A stretch of 64,000 bases of DNA from Mytilus galloprovincialis (taxonomy: Eukaryota; Mollusca; Bivalvia; Mytilida; Mytilidae). The translations under genes and the position numbers were made by a program. Below the pieces are notes generated by a model. It did not search any database. It was not told where the DNA came from and saw only the letters and a list, made by a program, of their open reading frames with translations. Shown piece after piece: positions 10,501 to 22,792 of the stretch (position 1 is the stretch's first letter; each line of letters begins with the position of its first letter). The stretch spans positions 57,338,522 to 57,402,521 of the forward strand of contig NC_134851.1 in NCBI RefSeq assembly GCF_965363235.1. Reading direction: 5' to 3'.

Positions 10501-12200
10501 AGAAATAAATTACAGAAATCGCTTAAATTTTACAATTATTTATTTTAGGTACAGCTTATTTGAAAAAAACAATAATAAAAATACAAGTCACCGATGAGTT
10601 AAAAAAGATATTTCAATTTATTGCCAAAAAAATAACTTTTTTGCACCAAAGGGAGCTAATATTGAGCTTTTTAAAATGATATAAACATTTTGAAAGCATC
10701 TTGGGCCAATCCGAATCGATTTTTTGGTTTGTTTTTGTACCATATCAGAAAGTAATAATTTACAGAGTAATGAATAAAATTTGTAATGAAAATTCAAATG
10801 TTAAATTTTCGCTGATATATTTGTATCACAAAGCTTTTTTTATCGGGTTATGGACTAAAAGAGAAAATTGAGTTCGCAGTTGAAAATGTGACGTTGATAT
10901 TCTTATAAAAGGGAGGATTCCGATTATGATTTTTTCCTGAAACATAATGTATTACTATTTTACTTTAGACCTTATTACTCATTGGTAAATAGTCTTTAGA
11001 AATCACACTTCAGTTGAAGAAGGGGTTGTATATCTGTCCATGAATTTTAATTTAATTGAGCTTCAAAACTGAATAGACTTATTCTCGTTTAATACGGCTA
11101 TATCATTTGAATCGCCATGTTTTCCGTCTTCCCCGTTTTCTACTTCCGTTTATGGATGATGTTACATCGAAGATGAACATGAACGAGGAAATTGATACAT
11201 TTGTTTAAAATTCACGAAAAAGGTAAAAATTTTGTCGTTCAAATAGCATGTACTAATATAAATGAGTAAAATAACAATCTTTTACAATAAACCTGTATTG
11301 TAAATGTCCATTTCTGCATGCCGGGATGAAAAGTCACATCATTCATTGTTCAAATCATTAAAGTAGGAAAAACATGGACGCCTAAAATAGACTTAAGTAA
11401 TTTCTCTCGAACAGTCAGCATATATTTCTGTTAGAAAGGTTTTGTAAGCCTATATATATATTTTACAAGTTCAGAGAAATTTCTTAAAATATGTCAATGT
11501 TATATTAATTTTCCCATTTCCGCATTTAAAAGCTCTCTCCATACAGGAAAGAAGAAAATATTGATTTGAGGAAGTGAATGTTCATGTTCATTTGTAAATA
11601 AGTTTAAGAGGATATGAATGACTCACACTATGATACATGTATACTAGGAGATAATGTAAAAAATAAAGTAGTGTATAATACAGATGAAGCAAATGAATAT
11701 GTAACATAACCACAATTACGAACTACGAGGAAAATTCAAAACGGTTAGACCTTAATCAAATGGCAATATCAAAAGCTTAAACACATCAAATGATTGGATA
11801 ACAAATGTCATATGACTGATTTTGTACAGGTATTTTCTAACATTCCAGGTTCTACTGGACGAGCTCATCCAACAATATTTATCTTTATAGCTCCTATACA
11901 TTTCTAGGAATATGATTGGCTAATAGCGTCCTCATGGAGACCGTGTATATTCCATATTAGGTAAGTAGGGAAGCGAGGCTTATTTCAATAAACGGTAAGT
12001 AGTGTGGAGATACGACTAAGGCACTATTTGATTATTTGAATGTATTGAAAGTTCTGTTTAATATTGTTCTTGTTGAAATTATTTTTTTGTGCAGACTAAT
12101 GGAAGTAGGTTCTTAAAATTGAACAACTGAACACTTTAATATAAAAATAAGAAGATGTGGTATGATTGCAAATTAGACAACTCTTTTCTAAATTCAACAA
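10501..12200. other. Interval with one S repeat only
   Basis: Apart from the S module at 11715-11850, this is AT-rich DNA with no gene or tandem repeat recognised. Confidence 0.5.
11715..11850 (+). repeat. Dispersed repeat S, copy 2
   Basis: It shares aggaaaattcaaaacgg, aaacacatcaaa and acaggtattttct in the same order as the copy at 9964-10135. Confidence 0.6.
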
Positions 12201-12226
12201 ATAAAGATTGTCGATAAGATAAATTC

Positions 12227-12363
12227 GTTACATAGTGTGTTAGTGACCTGATACGATATATACGGGGTCAGTAAATTTCATATGGGGTTCGAGCTCGCTC
12301 TCACCCCATAAGGAATTTACCGACTCCGTGTTTATTTATTAGATCACTAACACACTATGTAAC
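12227..12363. repeat. Foldback element, copy 1 (137 bp)
   Basis: The left arm starts gttacatagtgtgttagtga and the right arm ends tcactaacacactatgtaac, so the two ends are reverse complements over about 50 bp. The short centre contains ggttcgagctcgctctc. A related copy follows at 12555. Confidence 0.8.
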
Positions 12364-12554
12364 TAATATTATCTCTATAGATGTATGGGGATATGATTGA
12401 TTAATCGACTACACGTGGTGACTATATATATTTCATATAGAGTGTCCTAAAAAATACACGTTTAGTTACCATATAAGTATTCAAGTCTTTTAAATCACTT
12501 TAATAGACAGACAGTATAAATACCCCATGTGAAGATAGTCGGTAAGATAAATTC

Positions 12555-12696
12555 GTTACACGGTGTGCTAGTGACTTAATACGATATATATGGGGTCCGT
12601 TAATTCCATATGGGTATTCGAGATTCGCTCTTACCCCATATAGAATTTACTGACCCCATATATATATCGTATTAGGTCACTAATACACAATGTAAC
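12555..12696. repeat. Foldback element, copy 2 (142 bp)
   Basis: The arms gttacacggtgtgctagtga and tcactaatacacaatgtaac are inverted complements with substitutions. The preceding 20 bp (ggtaagataaattc) resembles the flank of copy 1, so the flank may have been duplicated together with the element. Confidence 0.8.
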
Positions 12697-12806
12697 CAAT
12701 AGTATCCGACTCGATCCTAATGAATCGATCGAGTGTAGAATACTCGTACTTAAGTAGATATATCTTCTGCTATCTATTGTGTTTGACCATTACTTTTTCC
12801 ACCATA

Positions 12807-13199
12807 TAGAATGAAATTCCAAACAGTGTGGCTGTGACCATTGATTGACACATTAAATTCATCCATTGACTGGGAAAATTTAGGTTAACGTTTGTATGTA
12901 ACGACCACTGCTCACTATGTACTTTTTAAAGACACTTAAACTATGGGGTCACCAAAGGTTCTCAACACCTTAATAAAGTAATTCGAAAAATTAATCAGAA
13001 ATAACACGATGTTTTCATTTATATCAATTATATAAATCAAAACATAAAGGTTATTCCTGGTAACCCCACAGTTTAAATGTCTATCGTAGGTACGTCGTGA
13101 ACAGTTACAGACAAACGTTCACGTAAATTGTCCCAGTCAATGAATGAATTTAATGTGTCAATCAATGGCCACAGTCACACTGTTTTAAATTTCATTCTA
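12807..13199. repeat. Foldback element with arms of about 150 bp
   Basis: The left arm runs from tagaatgaaattccaaacag through taaactatggggtcacc (about 12960). The right arm (about 13055-13199) is its diverged reverse complement, ending aaatttcattcta. The spacer of about 90 bp is AT-rich. There is no ORF; it is probably a non-autonomous DNA element. Confidence 0.8.
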
Positions 13200-13502
13200 A
13201 TCGCAGCAAGATCATAAAGCGTCGATTGGTAAACCCAATTTGCGTCAGTAAAATATACGTTTTAGGAAGTCTAAGCTTAAAATACAATATAGTTGTCTCC
13301 TATATGATACATAAATTAACAAAGGACTTCTACCATATACTGACTTGACAGCTCCAGACCTCAATTAAACTTATTGAAAGATTATGTCATATGAAAATCA
13401 AACACACTTCTATTTTCAAGCCATCAAATAATTGAAAACAACTGTCCTATTCTTAATTTGTAAAGTAGTTAAAACGCAATAGTCTTCTCTGAATTCCCGT
13501 TA

Positions 13503-13832
13503 ATGACCCTGCAATTAGATTTCCTTTATTAGTTGTCTCCCTAATGAGGGACATTAATTATTATTTACAATGGAAAGCTAGCAGAAACGGCAAATTTACC
13601 CGTGCGTAATGTGAGTGATATTCTAGGTTTTAAAATCTTATAACTACATTAATTTCTTGTTAAGCTACTTACTTTTGACATCCGAAATTATTTTTAATAA
13701 AAATTTAGTTAAACCGCCGATATACATCACTATGAATTCATCATGCTTTGCAATGCCAAGCAAATTTTGTCCGGTATTGAACCAGTCTACGATTGACAAA
13801 GGGAAGTAATTTGTTTAAAAAGTGTGTAATAA
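13503..13832 (+). repeat. 330-bp repeat with inverted partner at 44067-44395
   Basis: The segment spans gggacattaattattattta, taaaccgccgatatacatca and gattgacaaagggaagtaat. The reverse complement of the whole order of phrases is found about 30 kb away at 44067-44395. In both places E-type modules lie just to the right. Confidence 0.7.
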
Positions 13833-16065
13833 CAGAATGAAATAAGTTATTAGCAAATGGACTATTGGATCGATAAAGTTTCCTGTCCACTACGTATGTG
13901 TAATTCTTTTATATAAGGATCGACATGGTATCAATTGCTTTTGTACATTGTAACGTTCTCATGGTTTGACATTTGTAAGGTTGCGTAGGGAGTCCAATGC
14001 TTGGTATAATTTGTCTGAAATCAAACAAGGGGGAAAAACTACAGTTTTTTTTACCAAATTTATTTGAGGAAAAATTAGTTTGACCTTGTTGATGTCATTG
14101 GAATCGTCCTTCTGCCATACTTTACCACTGTTTCACACTTTCATTACAAGGCATCTGTCATTTATAAGGTAAGTGTTGTAATAATATGTTATGTACTTCA
14201 ATGAATAATTAGGTATGAGAAGATGATATATGAGTGCCAATGAGACAACTCTCCATCGAAGTCACAATTTGTAAAAGCAAACCATTATAGGTCAAATTAC
14301 GGTCGTCAACACGGAGCCTTGGCTCACACTCGAACTGCAAGCTATAAAAGGTCCCGAAAATCAAATTTGTTTAAGGTAGAATTAGTTTGACCTTGTTGGT
14401 GTCATTGGAAAAGTCCTCCTACCATACTATACCATTGTTTCACACTGTCATTACAAGACGTTTGTCATTTATTAGATGAGTGTTGTAATAGTATGTTATT
14501 GTAATGATATGTTATATACTTCAATAAATAATTAAGTATACATTTTGTAGGAAGATGTGGTATGATTGATAATGAGACAACTCTCCATCAAAGTCACATT
14601 TTGTAAAAGTTACCATTATGGGTCAAAGTTCGGTCTTCAACACGGAGCCTTGGCTCACACCCGAACAGCAAGCTATAAAAGGTCCCGAAAATGACTAGTG
14701 TAAAACATTTCAAATAGGAAAACCAACGCTATACATGTATAATTCTTTTATATTAAAATGAAAACTAGCATTAATGACAACATATCGACATGGTTTCAAT
14801 TGCTTTTGTACATTGTGTCGTTCTCTTGGTTTGACTTTTGTTAGGTTACACAGGGAGGTCAATGCTTGGTATAATTTGTCTGATATCAAACAAAAGGAAG
14901 GTGGTTCAGATCCTTTTGTTCAATCAAATTTGTTTTAGGTACAATTAGTTTGACCTTGTTGGTGTCATTGGAAAAGTCCTCTTACCATACTATACCATTT
15001 GTACATTTATAAGGTAAGTGTTGTAATAGTACGTCATTTTCATAATATGTTATATACTTCAATGAATAATCAAATATAGGAAGATGTGGTATGATTGCAA
15101 CGAGACAACTCTCCATCCAAGTCACAATTTTAAACGATCAATAGCTGTAGGTCAAAGTGGGTCTTTAACACGAAGCCTTGGCTCACATCAAACAGCAAGC
15201 TAAATGGGCCCCCAAAATGATTAGTGTTAAACAATTCAAACAATAGTGAACTATAACAACATAGAATACACAACAAAATATCAATTGAATTACCTATAGC
15301 TTTACTCAATCAAAAGACACATTAACAAAGTCTATAAAGAAGTGATAGATGGTTTGACTGACTTGCATCTGACCAGTATTTGCACTTACTCCTGAATTCT
15401 TCTTGCTTTAATCAAATGTCAATTTTACAGCTCAAAACATCAAACAAATGGTCAGCCACTGTCATATTCCTAACTTGTAAAGAAGTGTCAAAGTAATAGT
15501 ATTTTCTGAATTTGATCAATATAGTTATCTGTCCACTATACATGTATAATTCTTTTATATTAAAATGAAAACTAGCATTAATGACAACATATCGACATGG
15601 TTTCAATTGCTTTTGTACACTGTGTCGTTCTCTTGATGTGACTATTGTACGGGTACTCAGGGAGGTATAATTTGTCTGATATCAAACAAAAGGAAAGTTG
15701 TTCAGATCCTTTTTTTTTTTAATCAATTAATTTTTAGGTACAATTAGTTTGACCTTGTTGGTGTCATTGGAAAAGTCCTCCTACCATACTATACCATTGT
15801 TTCACACTGTCATTACAAGACATCAGTCATTTATAAGGTAAGTGTTGTACCCAGTAGTCAGCACTTTAGTGTTGACATGAATATCAATTATGTGGTGATT
15901 TTTATAAATTTCCTGTTTACAAAGCTTTGAATTTATTGAAAAACTAAGGATTTTCTTATCCCAGGAATAGATTACCTTAGCCGTATTTGGCACAACTTTT
16001 TGGAATTTTGGACCCTCAATGCTCTTCAACTTCGTACTTATTTGGCTTTATAAATATTGTGATAT

Positions 16066-16112
16066 GAGCGTCACTGATGAGTCTTATGTAGACGAAACGC
16101 GCGTCTGTCGTA
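16066..16112 (+). ncRNA. Hammerhead ribozyme motif, helix I mismatch
   Basis: The core CTGATGA, helix II GTC...GAC, GAAA and GTC are all present. Helix I has one U-U mismatch because the 3' strand reads TGTCGT instead of TGGCGT. Confidence 0.75.
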
Positions 16113-16419
16113 CTTAATTATAATCCTGGTAACTTTGATAGCTATTTATACCACTGGGTCGATGCCACTGCTGGTGGACGTTTCGTCCCCGAGGGTATCA
16201 CCAGCCCAGTAGTCAACACTTTGTGTTGACATGAATATCCATTATGTGGGGATTTTTATAAATTTCCTGTTTACAAAACTTTGAATTTATTGAAAAACTA
16301 AGGATTTTCTTATCCCAGGAATAGATTACCTTAGCCGTATTTGGCACAACTTTTTGGAATTTTGAACCCTCAATACTCTTCAACTTCGTACTTATTTGGC
16401 TTTATAAATATTTTGATAT

Positions 16420-16466
16420 AAGCGTCACTGATGAGTCTTATGTAGACGAAACGCGCGTCTGGCGTA
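16420..16466 (+). ncRNA. Hammerhead ribozyme motif, intact
   Basis: Helix I GCGTCA/TGGCGT, CTGATGA, helix II GTCT/AGAC with loop TATGT, GAAA, and helix III A-U, C-G with loop GCGC. Cleavage is predicted after the C of GTC at 16459. Confidence 0.85.
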
Positions 16467-16773
16467 CTAAAGTATAATCCTGGTAACTTTGATAACTATT
16501 TATACCACTGGGTCGATGCCACTGCTGGTGGACGTTTGGTCCCCGAGGGTATCACCAACCCAGTAGTCAGCACTTTACTGTTGACATGAATATCAATTAT
16601 GTGGTGATTTTTATAAATTTCCTGTTTACAAACTTTGAATTTATTGAAAAACTAAGGATTTTATTATCCCAGGAAGAGATTACCTTAGCCGTATTTGGCA
16701 CAACTTTTTGGAATTTTGGACCCTCAATGCTCTTGAACTTCGTACTTATTTGGCTTTATAAATATTTTGATAT

Positions 16774-16820
16774 GAGCGTCACTGATGAGTCTTATGTATA
16801 CGAAACGCACGTCTGGCGTA
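16774..16820 (+). ncRNA. Hammerhead ribozyme motif, weakened helix II
   Basis: The core is kept, but helix II ends TAC instead of GAC, leaving a C-U mismatch in a three-pair stem. The helix III loop is GCAC. Confidence 0.7.
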
Positions 16821-17128
16821 CTAAATTATAATCCTGGTAACTTTGATAACTATTTATACCACTGGGTCGATGTCACTACTGGTGGACGTTTCGTCCCCGA
16901 GGGTATCACCAGCCCAGTAGTCAGCACTTTTGTGTTGACATGAATATCAATTATGTGGAGATTTTTATAAATTTCCTGTTTACAAAACTTTGAATTTATT
17001 GAAAAACTAAGGATTTTCTTATCCCAGGAATAGATTACCTTAGCCGTATTTGGCACAACTTTTTGGAATTTTGAACCCTCAATACTCTTCAACTTCGTAC
17101 TTATTTGGCTTTATAAATATTTTGATAT

Positions 17129-17175
17129 GAGCGTCACTGCTAAGTCTTATGTAGACAAAACGCGCGTCTGGCGTA
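17129..17175 (+). ncRNA. Hammerhead ribozyme relic, core destroyed
   Basis: The conserved CTGATGA reads CTGCTAA and GAAA reads AAAA. This unit cannot be an active hammerhead, although spacing and flanks match its neighbours. Confidence 0.75.
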
Positions 17176-17483
17176 CTAAATTATAATCTTGGTAACTTTG
17201 ATAACTATTTTTACCACTGGGTCGATGCCACTGCTGGTGGACATTTCGTCCCCGAGGGTATCACCAGCCCAGTAGTCAGCATTTTAGTGTTGACATGAAT
17301 ATCAATTATGTAGTGATTTTTATAAATTTCCTGTTTACAAAACTTTGAATTTATTGAAAAACTAAGGATTTTCTTATCCCAGGAATAGATTACCTTAGCC
17401 GTATTTGGCACAACGTTTTAGAATTTTGGACCCTCAATACTCTTCAACTTCGTACTTATTTGGCTTTATAAATATTTTGATAT

Positions 17484-17530
17484 GAGCGTCACTGATGAGT
17501 CTTATGTAGACGAAACGCGCGTCTGGCGTA
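17484..17530 (+). ncRNA. Hammerhead ribozyme motif, intact
   Basis: All core positions and the three helices are as in the copy at 16420. Predicted cleavage is after position 17523. Confidence 0.85.
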
Positions 17531-17836
17531 CTAAAGTATAATCCTGGTAACTTCTATAACTATTTATACGACTGGGTCGATGCAACTGCTGGTGGACGTT
17601 TCGTCCCCGAGGGTATCACCAACCCAGTAGTCAGCACTTTACTGTTGACATGAATATCAATTATGTGGTGATTTTTATAAATTTCCTGTTTACAAACTTG
17701 AATTTATTGAAAAACTAAGGATTTTATTATCCCAGGAATAGATTACCTTAGCCGTATTCGGCACAACTTTTTGGAATTTTGGACCCTCAATGCTCTTCAA
17801 CTTCGTACTTATTTGGCTTTATAAATATTTTGATAT

Positions 17837-17883
17837 GAGCGTCACTGATGAGTCTTATGTAGACGAAACGCGCGTCTGGCGTA
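17837..17883 (+). ncRNA. Hammerhead ribozyme motif, intact
   Basis: Core and helices complete; predicted cleavage after 17876, giving 353 nt from the previous site. Confidence 0.85.
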
Positions 17884-18191
17884 CTAAAGTATAATCCTGG
17901 TAACTTTTATAACTATTTATACGACTGGGTCGATGCAACTGCTGGTGGACGTTTCGTCTCCGAGGGTATCACCAACCCAGTAGTCAGCACTTTACTGTTG
18001 ACATGAATATCAATTATGTGGTGATTTTTATAAATTTCCTGTTTACAAAACTTTGAATTTATTGAAAAACTAAGGATTTTCTTATCCCAGGAAGAGATTA
18101 CCTTAGTCGTATTTGGCACAACTTTTTGGAATTTTGGACCCTCAATGCTCTTCAACTTCGTACTTATTTGGCTTTATAAATATTTTGATAT

Positions 18192-18238
18192 GAGCGTCAC
18201 TGATGAGTCTTATGTAGACGAAACGCACGTCTGGCGTA
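18192..18238 (+). ncRNA. Hammerhead ribozyme motif, intact core
   Basis: The core is complete and helix III has loop GCAC (ACGCACGTC). Predicted cleavage is after 18231. Confidence 0.82.
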
Positions 18239-18270
18239 CAAAATTATAATCCTGGTAACTTTGATAACTA

Positions 18271-20100
18271 TTGTAATAGTACGTTATTGTAATAGTATGT
18301 TATATACGTCAATGAATAATGAAATACTGGAAGATGTGGTATGATTGCAACGAGGCAACTCTCCATTCAAGTCGCAATTTTAAAAGATCAATAACTGTAG
18401 GTCAAAGTACGGTCTTTAACACGAAGCCTTGGCTCACACCAAACAGCAAGCTAAATGGGCCCCCAAAAATGATTAGTGTAAAACAATTCAAACAGGAAAA
18501 TCAACGGTCGAATCTATGTTAAAGATGTACTTAGGTGAGGTTTTGGAATTCATGTCAAATTTTCGGAGTCCTTGGGGTTTTTCCATTCAAAGCAAGGTGA
18601 AATATTTTGCCCCATAACACCCATTTATTTGTTCAAATAAGTTTAAATAGCCCATGAAATGTCATTTACCAAAACTTTAGAAGATTCTTAATTTTCTTTC
18701 CTTTATTTTGAAACCCAAATAATACCAATGCAAATATAAAGTAAAAGTCTGAGTCAGCCTTTTCCCGCCATATTTTAAATCTCATATATCTCGCAAAGGA
18801 GGTCCATGACCTATCAATATTTTTAGGTTATTCTTATCCCTAACGAATGCTCTACCAGCTTCAAGTAGCAATTTCATATTCTTAATTTCTTAATTTCTTA
18901 ATTTTCACCTAGCCTCACCTAAGTTCATCCTTAAAGAAGAGAAACACACATGAAACACATCAACAAAAGACATCTACTGAACATGCTGACTTGGGACAGG
19001 GGCAATCAAATGTGCAGCGGGTTGAATTATTTGAATAAATACCAACTTTCAACCTTACCTGAATCAATAGTGAACTATAACAACATAGAAATACACACAA
19101 TTAAATATCAATTGAATTACCTATAGCTTTACTCAATCAAAAGACACATTAACACAGTTTATAAAGAAGTGATAGATGGTTTGACTTACTTCCATCTGAC
19201 CAGTATTTGCACTTACTCCTGAATTCTTCTTGCTTTGATCAAATGTCAATTTTACAGCTCAAAAAGATCAAACAAATTGTCCGCAACAGTCATATTCCTA
19301 ACTTGTAACAAAAGTGTCAAAGTAATAGTATTTTCTGAATTTGATCAATATAGTTATCTGTCCATTATACATGTGTAATTCTTTTATATTAAAATGAAAA
19401 CTAGCATTAATGACAACATATCGACATGGTTTCAATTGCTTTTGTACACTGTGTCGTTCTCTTGATTTGACTTTTGTTAGGGTACTCAGGGAGGTATAAT
19501 TTGTCTGATATCAAACAAAAGGAAAGTAGTTCAGACTCTTTTTTTTCAATCAAATGTTTTTTAGGTACAATTAGTTTGACCCTGTTGATGTTATAGGAAA
19601 AGTCCTCCTACCATACTATACCATTGTTTCACACTGTCATTACAAGACGTTTGTCATTTATTAGGTGAGTGTTGTAATAGTATGTTATTGTAATGATATG
19701 TCATATACTTCAATAAATAATTAAGTATACATTTTGTAGGAAGATGTGGTATGATTGATAATGAGACAACTCTCCATCAAAGTCACATTTTGTAAAAGTT
19801 ACCATTATGGGTCAAAGTTCGGTCTTCAACACGGAGCCTTGGCTCACACCCGAACAGCAAGCTATAAAAGGTCCCGAAAATGACTAGTGTAAAACATTTC
19901 AAACAGGAAAACCAACGCTATACATGTGTAATTCTTTTATATTAAAATAAAAACTAGCATTTATGACATCATATCGACATGGTTTCAATTGCTTTTGTAC
20001 ATTGTGTCGTTCTCTTGGTTTGACTTTTGTTAGGTTACACAGGGAGGTCAATGCTTGGTATAATTTGTCTGATATCAAACAAAAGGAAGGTGGTTCAGAT
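18271..20100 (+). repeat. Segmental duplication, copy 1 (about 1.83 kb)
   Basis: This stretch is nearly identical to 22793-24623 at a constant offset of 4522-4523 bp, including the embedded MITE and two E modules. The last retrozyme unit before it also shares the variant ccttagtcgta in both places, so the duplication probably began inside the arrays. Confidence 0.8.
18523..18930 (+). mobile_element. TTAA-flanked MITE, copy 2 (408 bp)
   Basis: It is flanked by TTAA (18519-18522, 18931-18934). The ends agatgtacttaggtgagg and cctcacctaagttcatcc are inverted repeats with two mismatches over 18 bp. The empty site survives in a sister M module at 20485-20500 (ctatattaaagaagagaaac), which shows the insertion boundaries. 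Non-coding. Confidence 0.85.
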
Positions 20101-22004
20101 CCTTTTTTATCTTCAATCAAATTTGTTTTAGGTATAATTAGTTTGACCTTGTTGGTGTCATTGGAAAAGTCCTCTTACCATACTATACCATTGTTTCACA
20201 CTGTCATTACAAGACATCAGTCATTTATAAGGTAAGTGTTGTAATAGTACGTTATTTTCATAATATGTTATATACTTAACAAATAATCAAATATAGGAAG
20301 ATGTGGTATTATTGCAACGAGAAAACTCTCCATCCAAGTCACAATTTTAAAAGATCAATTACTGTAGGTCAAAGTACGGTCTTTAACACGAAGCCTTGGC
20401 TCGCACCAAACAGCAAGCTAAATTGCCCCCAAAATGATTAGTGTTAAACAATTCAAACAGGAAAACCAACGGTCGAATCTATATTAAAGAAGAGAAACAC
20501 ACATGAAACATATCAACAAAAGACAACTACTGAACATGCTGACTTGGGACAGAGGCAATCAAATGCAGTGGGTTGAATCATTTTAATAAATACCAACTTT
20601 TAACCTTACCTGAAGCAATAGTGAACTATAACAACATAGAAATACACACAATAAAATATCAATTGAATTACCTATAGCTTTACTTAATCAAAAGACACAT
20701 TAACACAGTCTATAAAGAAGTTATAGATGGCTTGACTGACTTGCATCTGACCAGTATTTGCACTTACTCCTGAATTCTTCTTGCTTTGATCAAATGTCAA
20801 TTTTACAGCCCAAAAACATCAAACAATTGGTCAGCAACTGTCATATTCCTAATTTGTTAAGAAGTGTCAAAGTAATAGTATTTTCTGAATTTGATCAATA
20901 TAGTTATCTGTCCATTATACATGTGTAATTCTTTTATATTAAAATGAAAACTAGCATTAATGACAACATATCGACATGGTTTCAATTGCTTTTGTACACT
21001 CTGTCGTTCTCTTGATTTGACTTTTGTAAGGGTACTCAGGGAGGTATAATTTGTCTGATATCAAACAAAAGGAAAGTAGTTCAGATTCTTTTTTTTTAAT
21101 CAATTAATTTTTAGGTACAATTAGTTTGACCTTGTTGATGTCATTGGAAAAGTCCTCCTACCATACTATACCATTGTTTCACACTGTCATTACAAGACGT
21201 TTGTCATTTATTAGGTGAGTGTTGTATTAGTATATTATTGTAATGATTTGTTATATACTTCAATAAACAATTAAGTATACATTTTGTAGGAAGATGTGGT
21301 ATGATTGATAATGAGACAACTCTCCATCAAAGTCACATTTTGTAAAAGTTACCATTATGGGTCAAAGTTCGGTCTTCAACACGGAGTCTTGGCTCACATC
21401 CGAACAGCAAGCTATAAAAGGTCCCGAAAATGACTAGTGTAAAACATTTCAAACAGGAAAACCAACTATACATGTGTAATTCTTTTATATTAAAATGAAA
21501 ACTAGCATTTATAACAACTTATCGACATGGTTTCAATTGCTATTGTACATTGTGTCGTTCTCTTGGTTTGACTTTTGTAAGGTTACACAGGGAGGTAAAT
21601 GCTTGGTATAATTTGTCTGATATCAAACAAAAGGAAAGTAGTTCAGATCCTTTTTTTTCAATCAAATTTGTTTTAGGTACAATTAGTTTGACCTTGTTGG
21701 TGTCATTGGAAAAGTCCTCTTACCATACTATACCATTGTTTCACACTGTCATTACAAGACATCAGTCATTTATAAGGTGAGTGTTGTACCCAGTAGTCAG
21801 CACTTTAGTTTTGACATGAATATCAATTATGTGGTGATTTTTATAAATTTCCTGTTTACAAAGCTTTGAATTTATTGAAAAACTAAGGATTTTCTTATCC
21901 CAGGAATAGATTACCTTAGCCGTATTTGGCACAACTTTTTGGAATTTTGGACCCTCAATGCTCTTCAACTTCGTACTTATTTGGCTTTATAAATATTGTG
22001 ATAT

Positions 22005-22051
22005 GAGCGTCACTGATGAGTCTTATGTAGACGAAACGCGCGTCTGGCGTA
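22005..22051 (+). ncRNA. Hammerhead ribozyme motif, intact
   Basis: Helix I, CTGATGA, helix II, GAAA and GTC are all complete; predicted cleavage after 22044. Confidence 0.85.
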
Positions 22052-22358
22052 CTAAATTATAATCCTGGTAACTTTGATAACTATTTATACCACTGGGTAG
22101 ATGCCACTGCTGGTGGACGTTTCGTCCCCGAGGGTATCACCAACCCAGTAGTCAGCACTTTAGTGTTGACATGAATATCAATTATGTGGTGATTCTTATA
22201 AATTTCCTGTTTACAAACTTTGAATTTATTGAAAAACTAAGGATTTCATTATCCCAGGAATAGATTACCTTAGCCGTATTTGGCTCAACTTTTTGGAATT
22301 TTGGACCCTCAATGCTCTTCAACTTCGTACTTATTTTGCTTTATAAATATTTTGATAT

Positions 22359-22405
22359 GAGCGTCACTGATGAGTCTTATGTAGACGAAACGCGCGTCTG
22401 GCGTA
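22359..22405 (+). ncRNA. Hammerhead ribozyme motif, intact
   Basis: Identical core and helices to the copy at 22005; predicted cleavage after 22398. Confidence 0.85.
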
Positions 22406-22713
22406 CTAAATTATAATCCTGGTAACTTTGATAACTATTTATACCACTGGGTCGATGTCACTGCTGGTGGACGTTTCGTTCCCGAGGGTATCACCAGCCC
22501 AGTAGTCAGCACTTTAGTGTTGACATGAATATCAATTATGTGGTGATTTTTATAAATTTCCTGTTTACAAAACTTTGAATTTATTGAAAAACTAAGGATT
22601 TTCTTATCCCAGGAATAGATTACCTTAGTCGTATTTGGCACAACTTTTTGGAATTTTGGACCCTCAATGCTCTTCAACTTCGTACTTATTTGGCTTTATA
22701 AATATTTTGATAT

Positions 22714-22760
22714 GAGCGTCACTGATGAGTCTTATGTAGACGAAACGCGCGTCTGGCGTA
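22714..22760 (+). ncRNA. Hammerhead ribozyme motif, intact
   Basis: Identical core and helices to the copy at 22005; predicted cleavage after 22753. Confidence 0.85.
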
Positions 22761-22792
22761 CTAAATTATAATCCTGGTAACTTTGATAACTA

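Larger units (their letters stand above)
15850..18271 (+). mobile_element. Retrozyme-like hammerhead array 1 (about 6.8 units of 354 bp)
   Basis: The ribozyme phrase tcactgatgag recurs at spacings of 354, 354, 355, 355, 353 and 355 bp. Each unit also has accactgggtcgatgcc, gggtatcaccagcccagtag and ttcaacttcgtacttatttg. If the ribozymes cleave, the product would be a monomer of about 354 nt. TGTA lies on both sides (15846-15849, 18272-18275), and the empty site is visible at 20232 as aagtgttgtaatagtacg. The array starts at cccagtag and ends ttgataactat. Units share frames and so yield antisense ORFs of about 80 codons, which I do not treat as genes. Confidence 0.85.

Noticed and set aside
19963-21780. 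Two ORFs of 76-90 codons containing REVNAWYNLSDIKQKE
   Set aside because: They lie in E modules; the poly-T tract length varies between copies and shifts the frame, so no conserved protein is supported.
15823-22677. Six antisense ORFs of 66-80 codons starting MKSIEGPKFQKVVPN and similar
   Set aside because: They recur only because the 354-bp retrozyme unit recurs. They run antisense across the unit, and other units break the frame.
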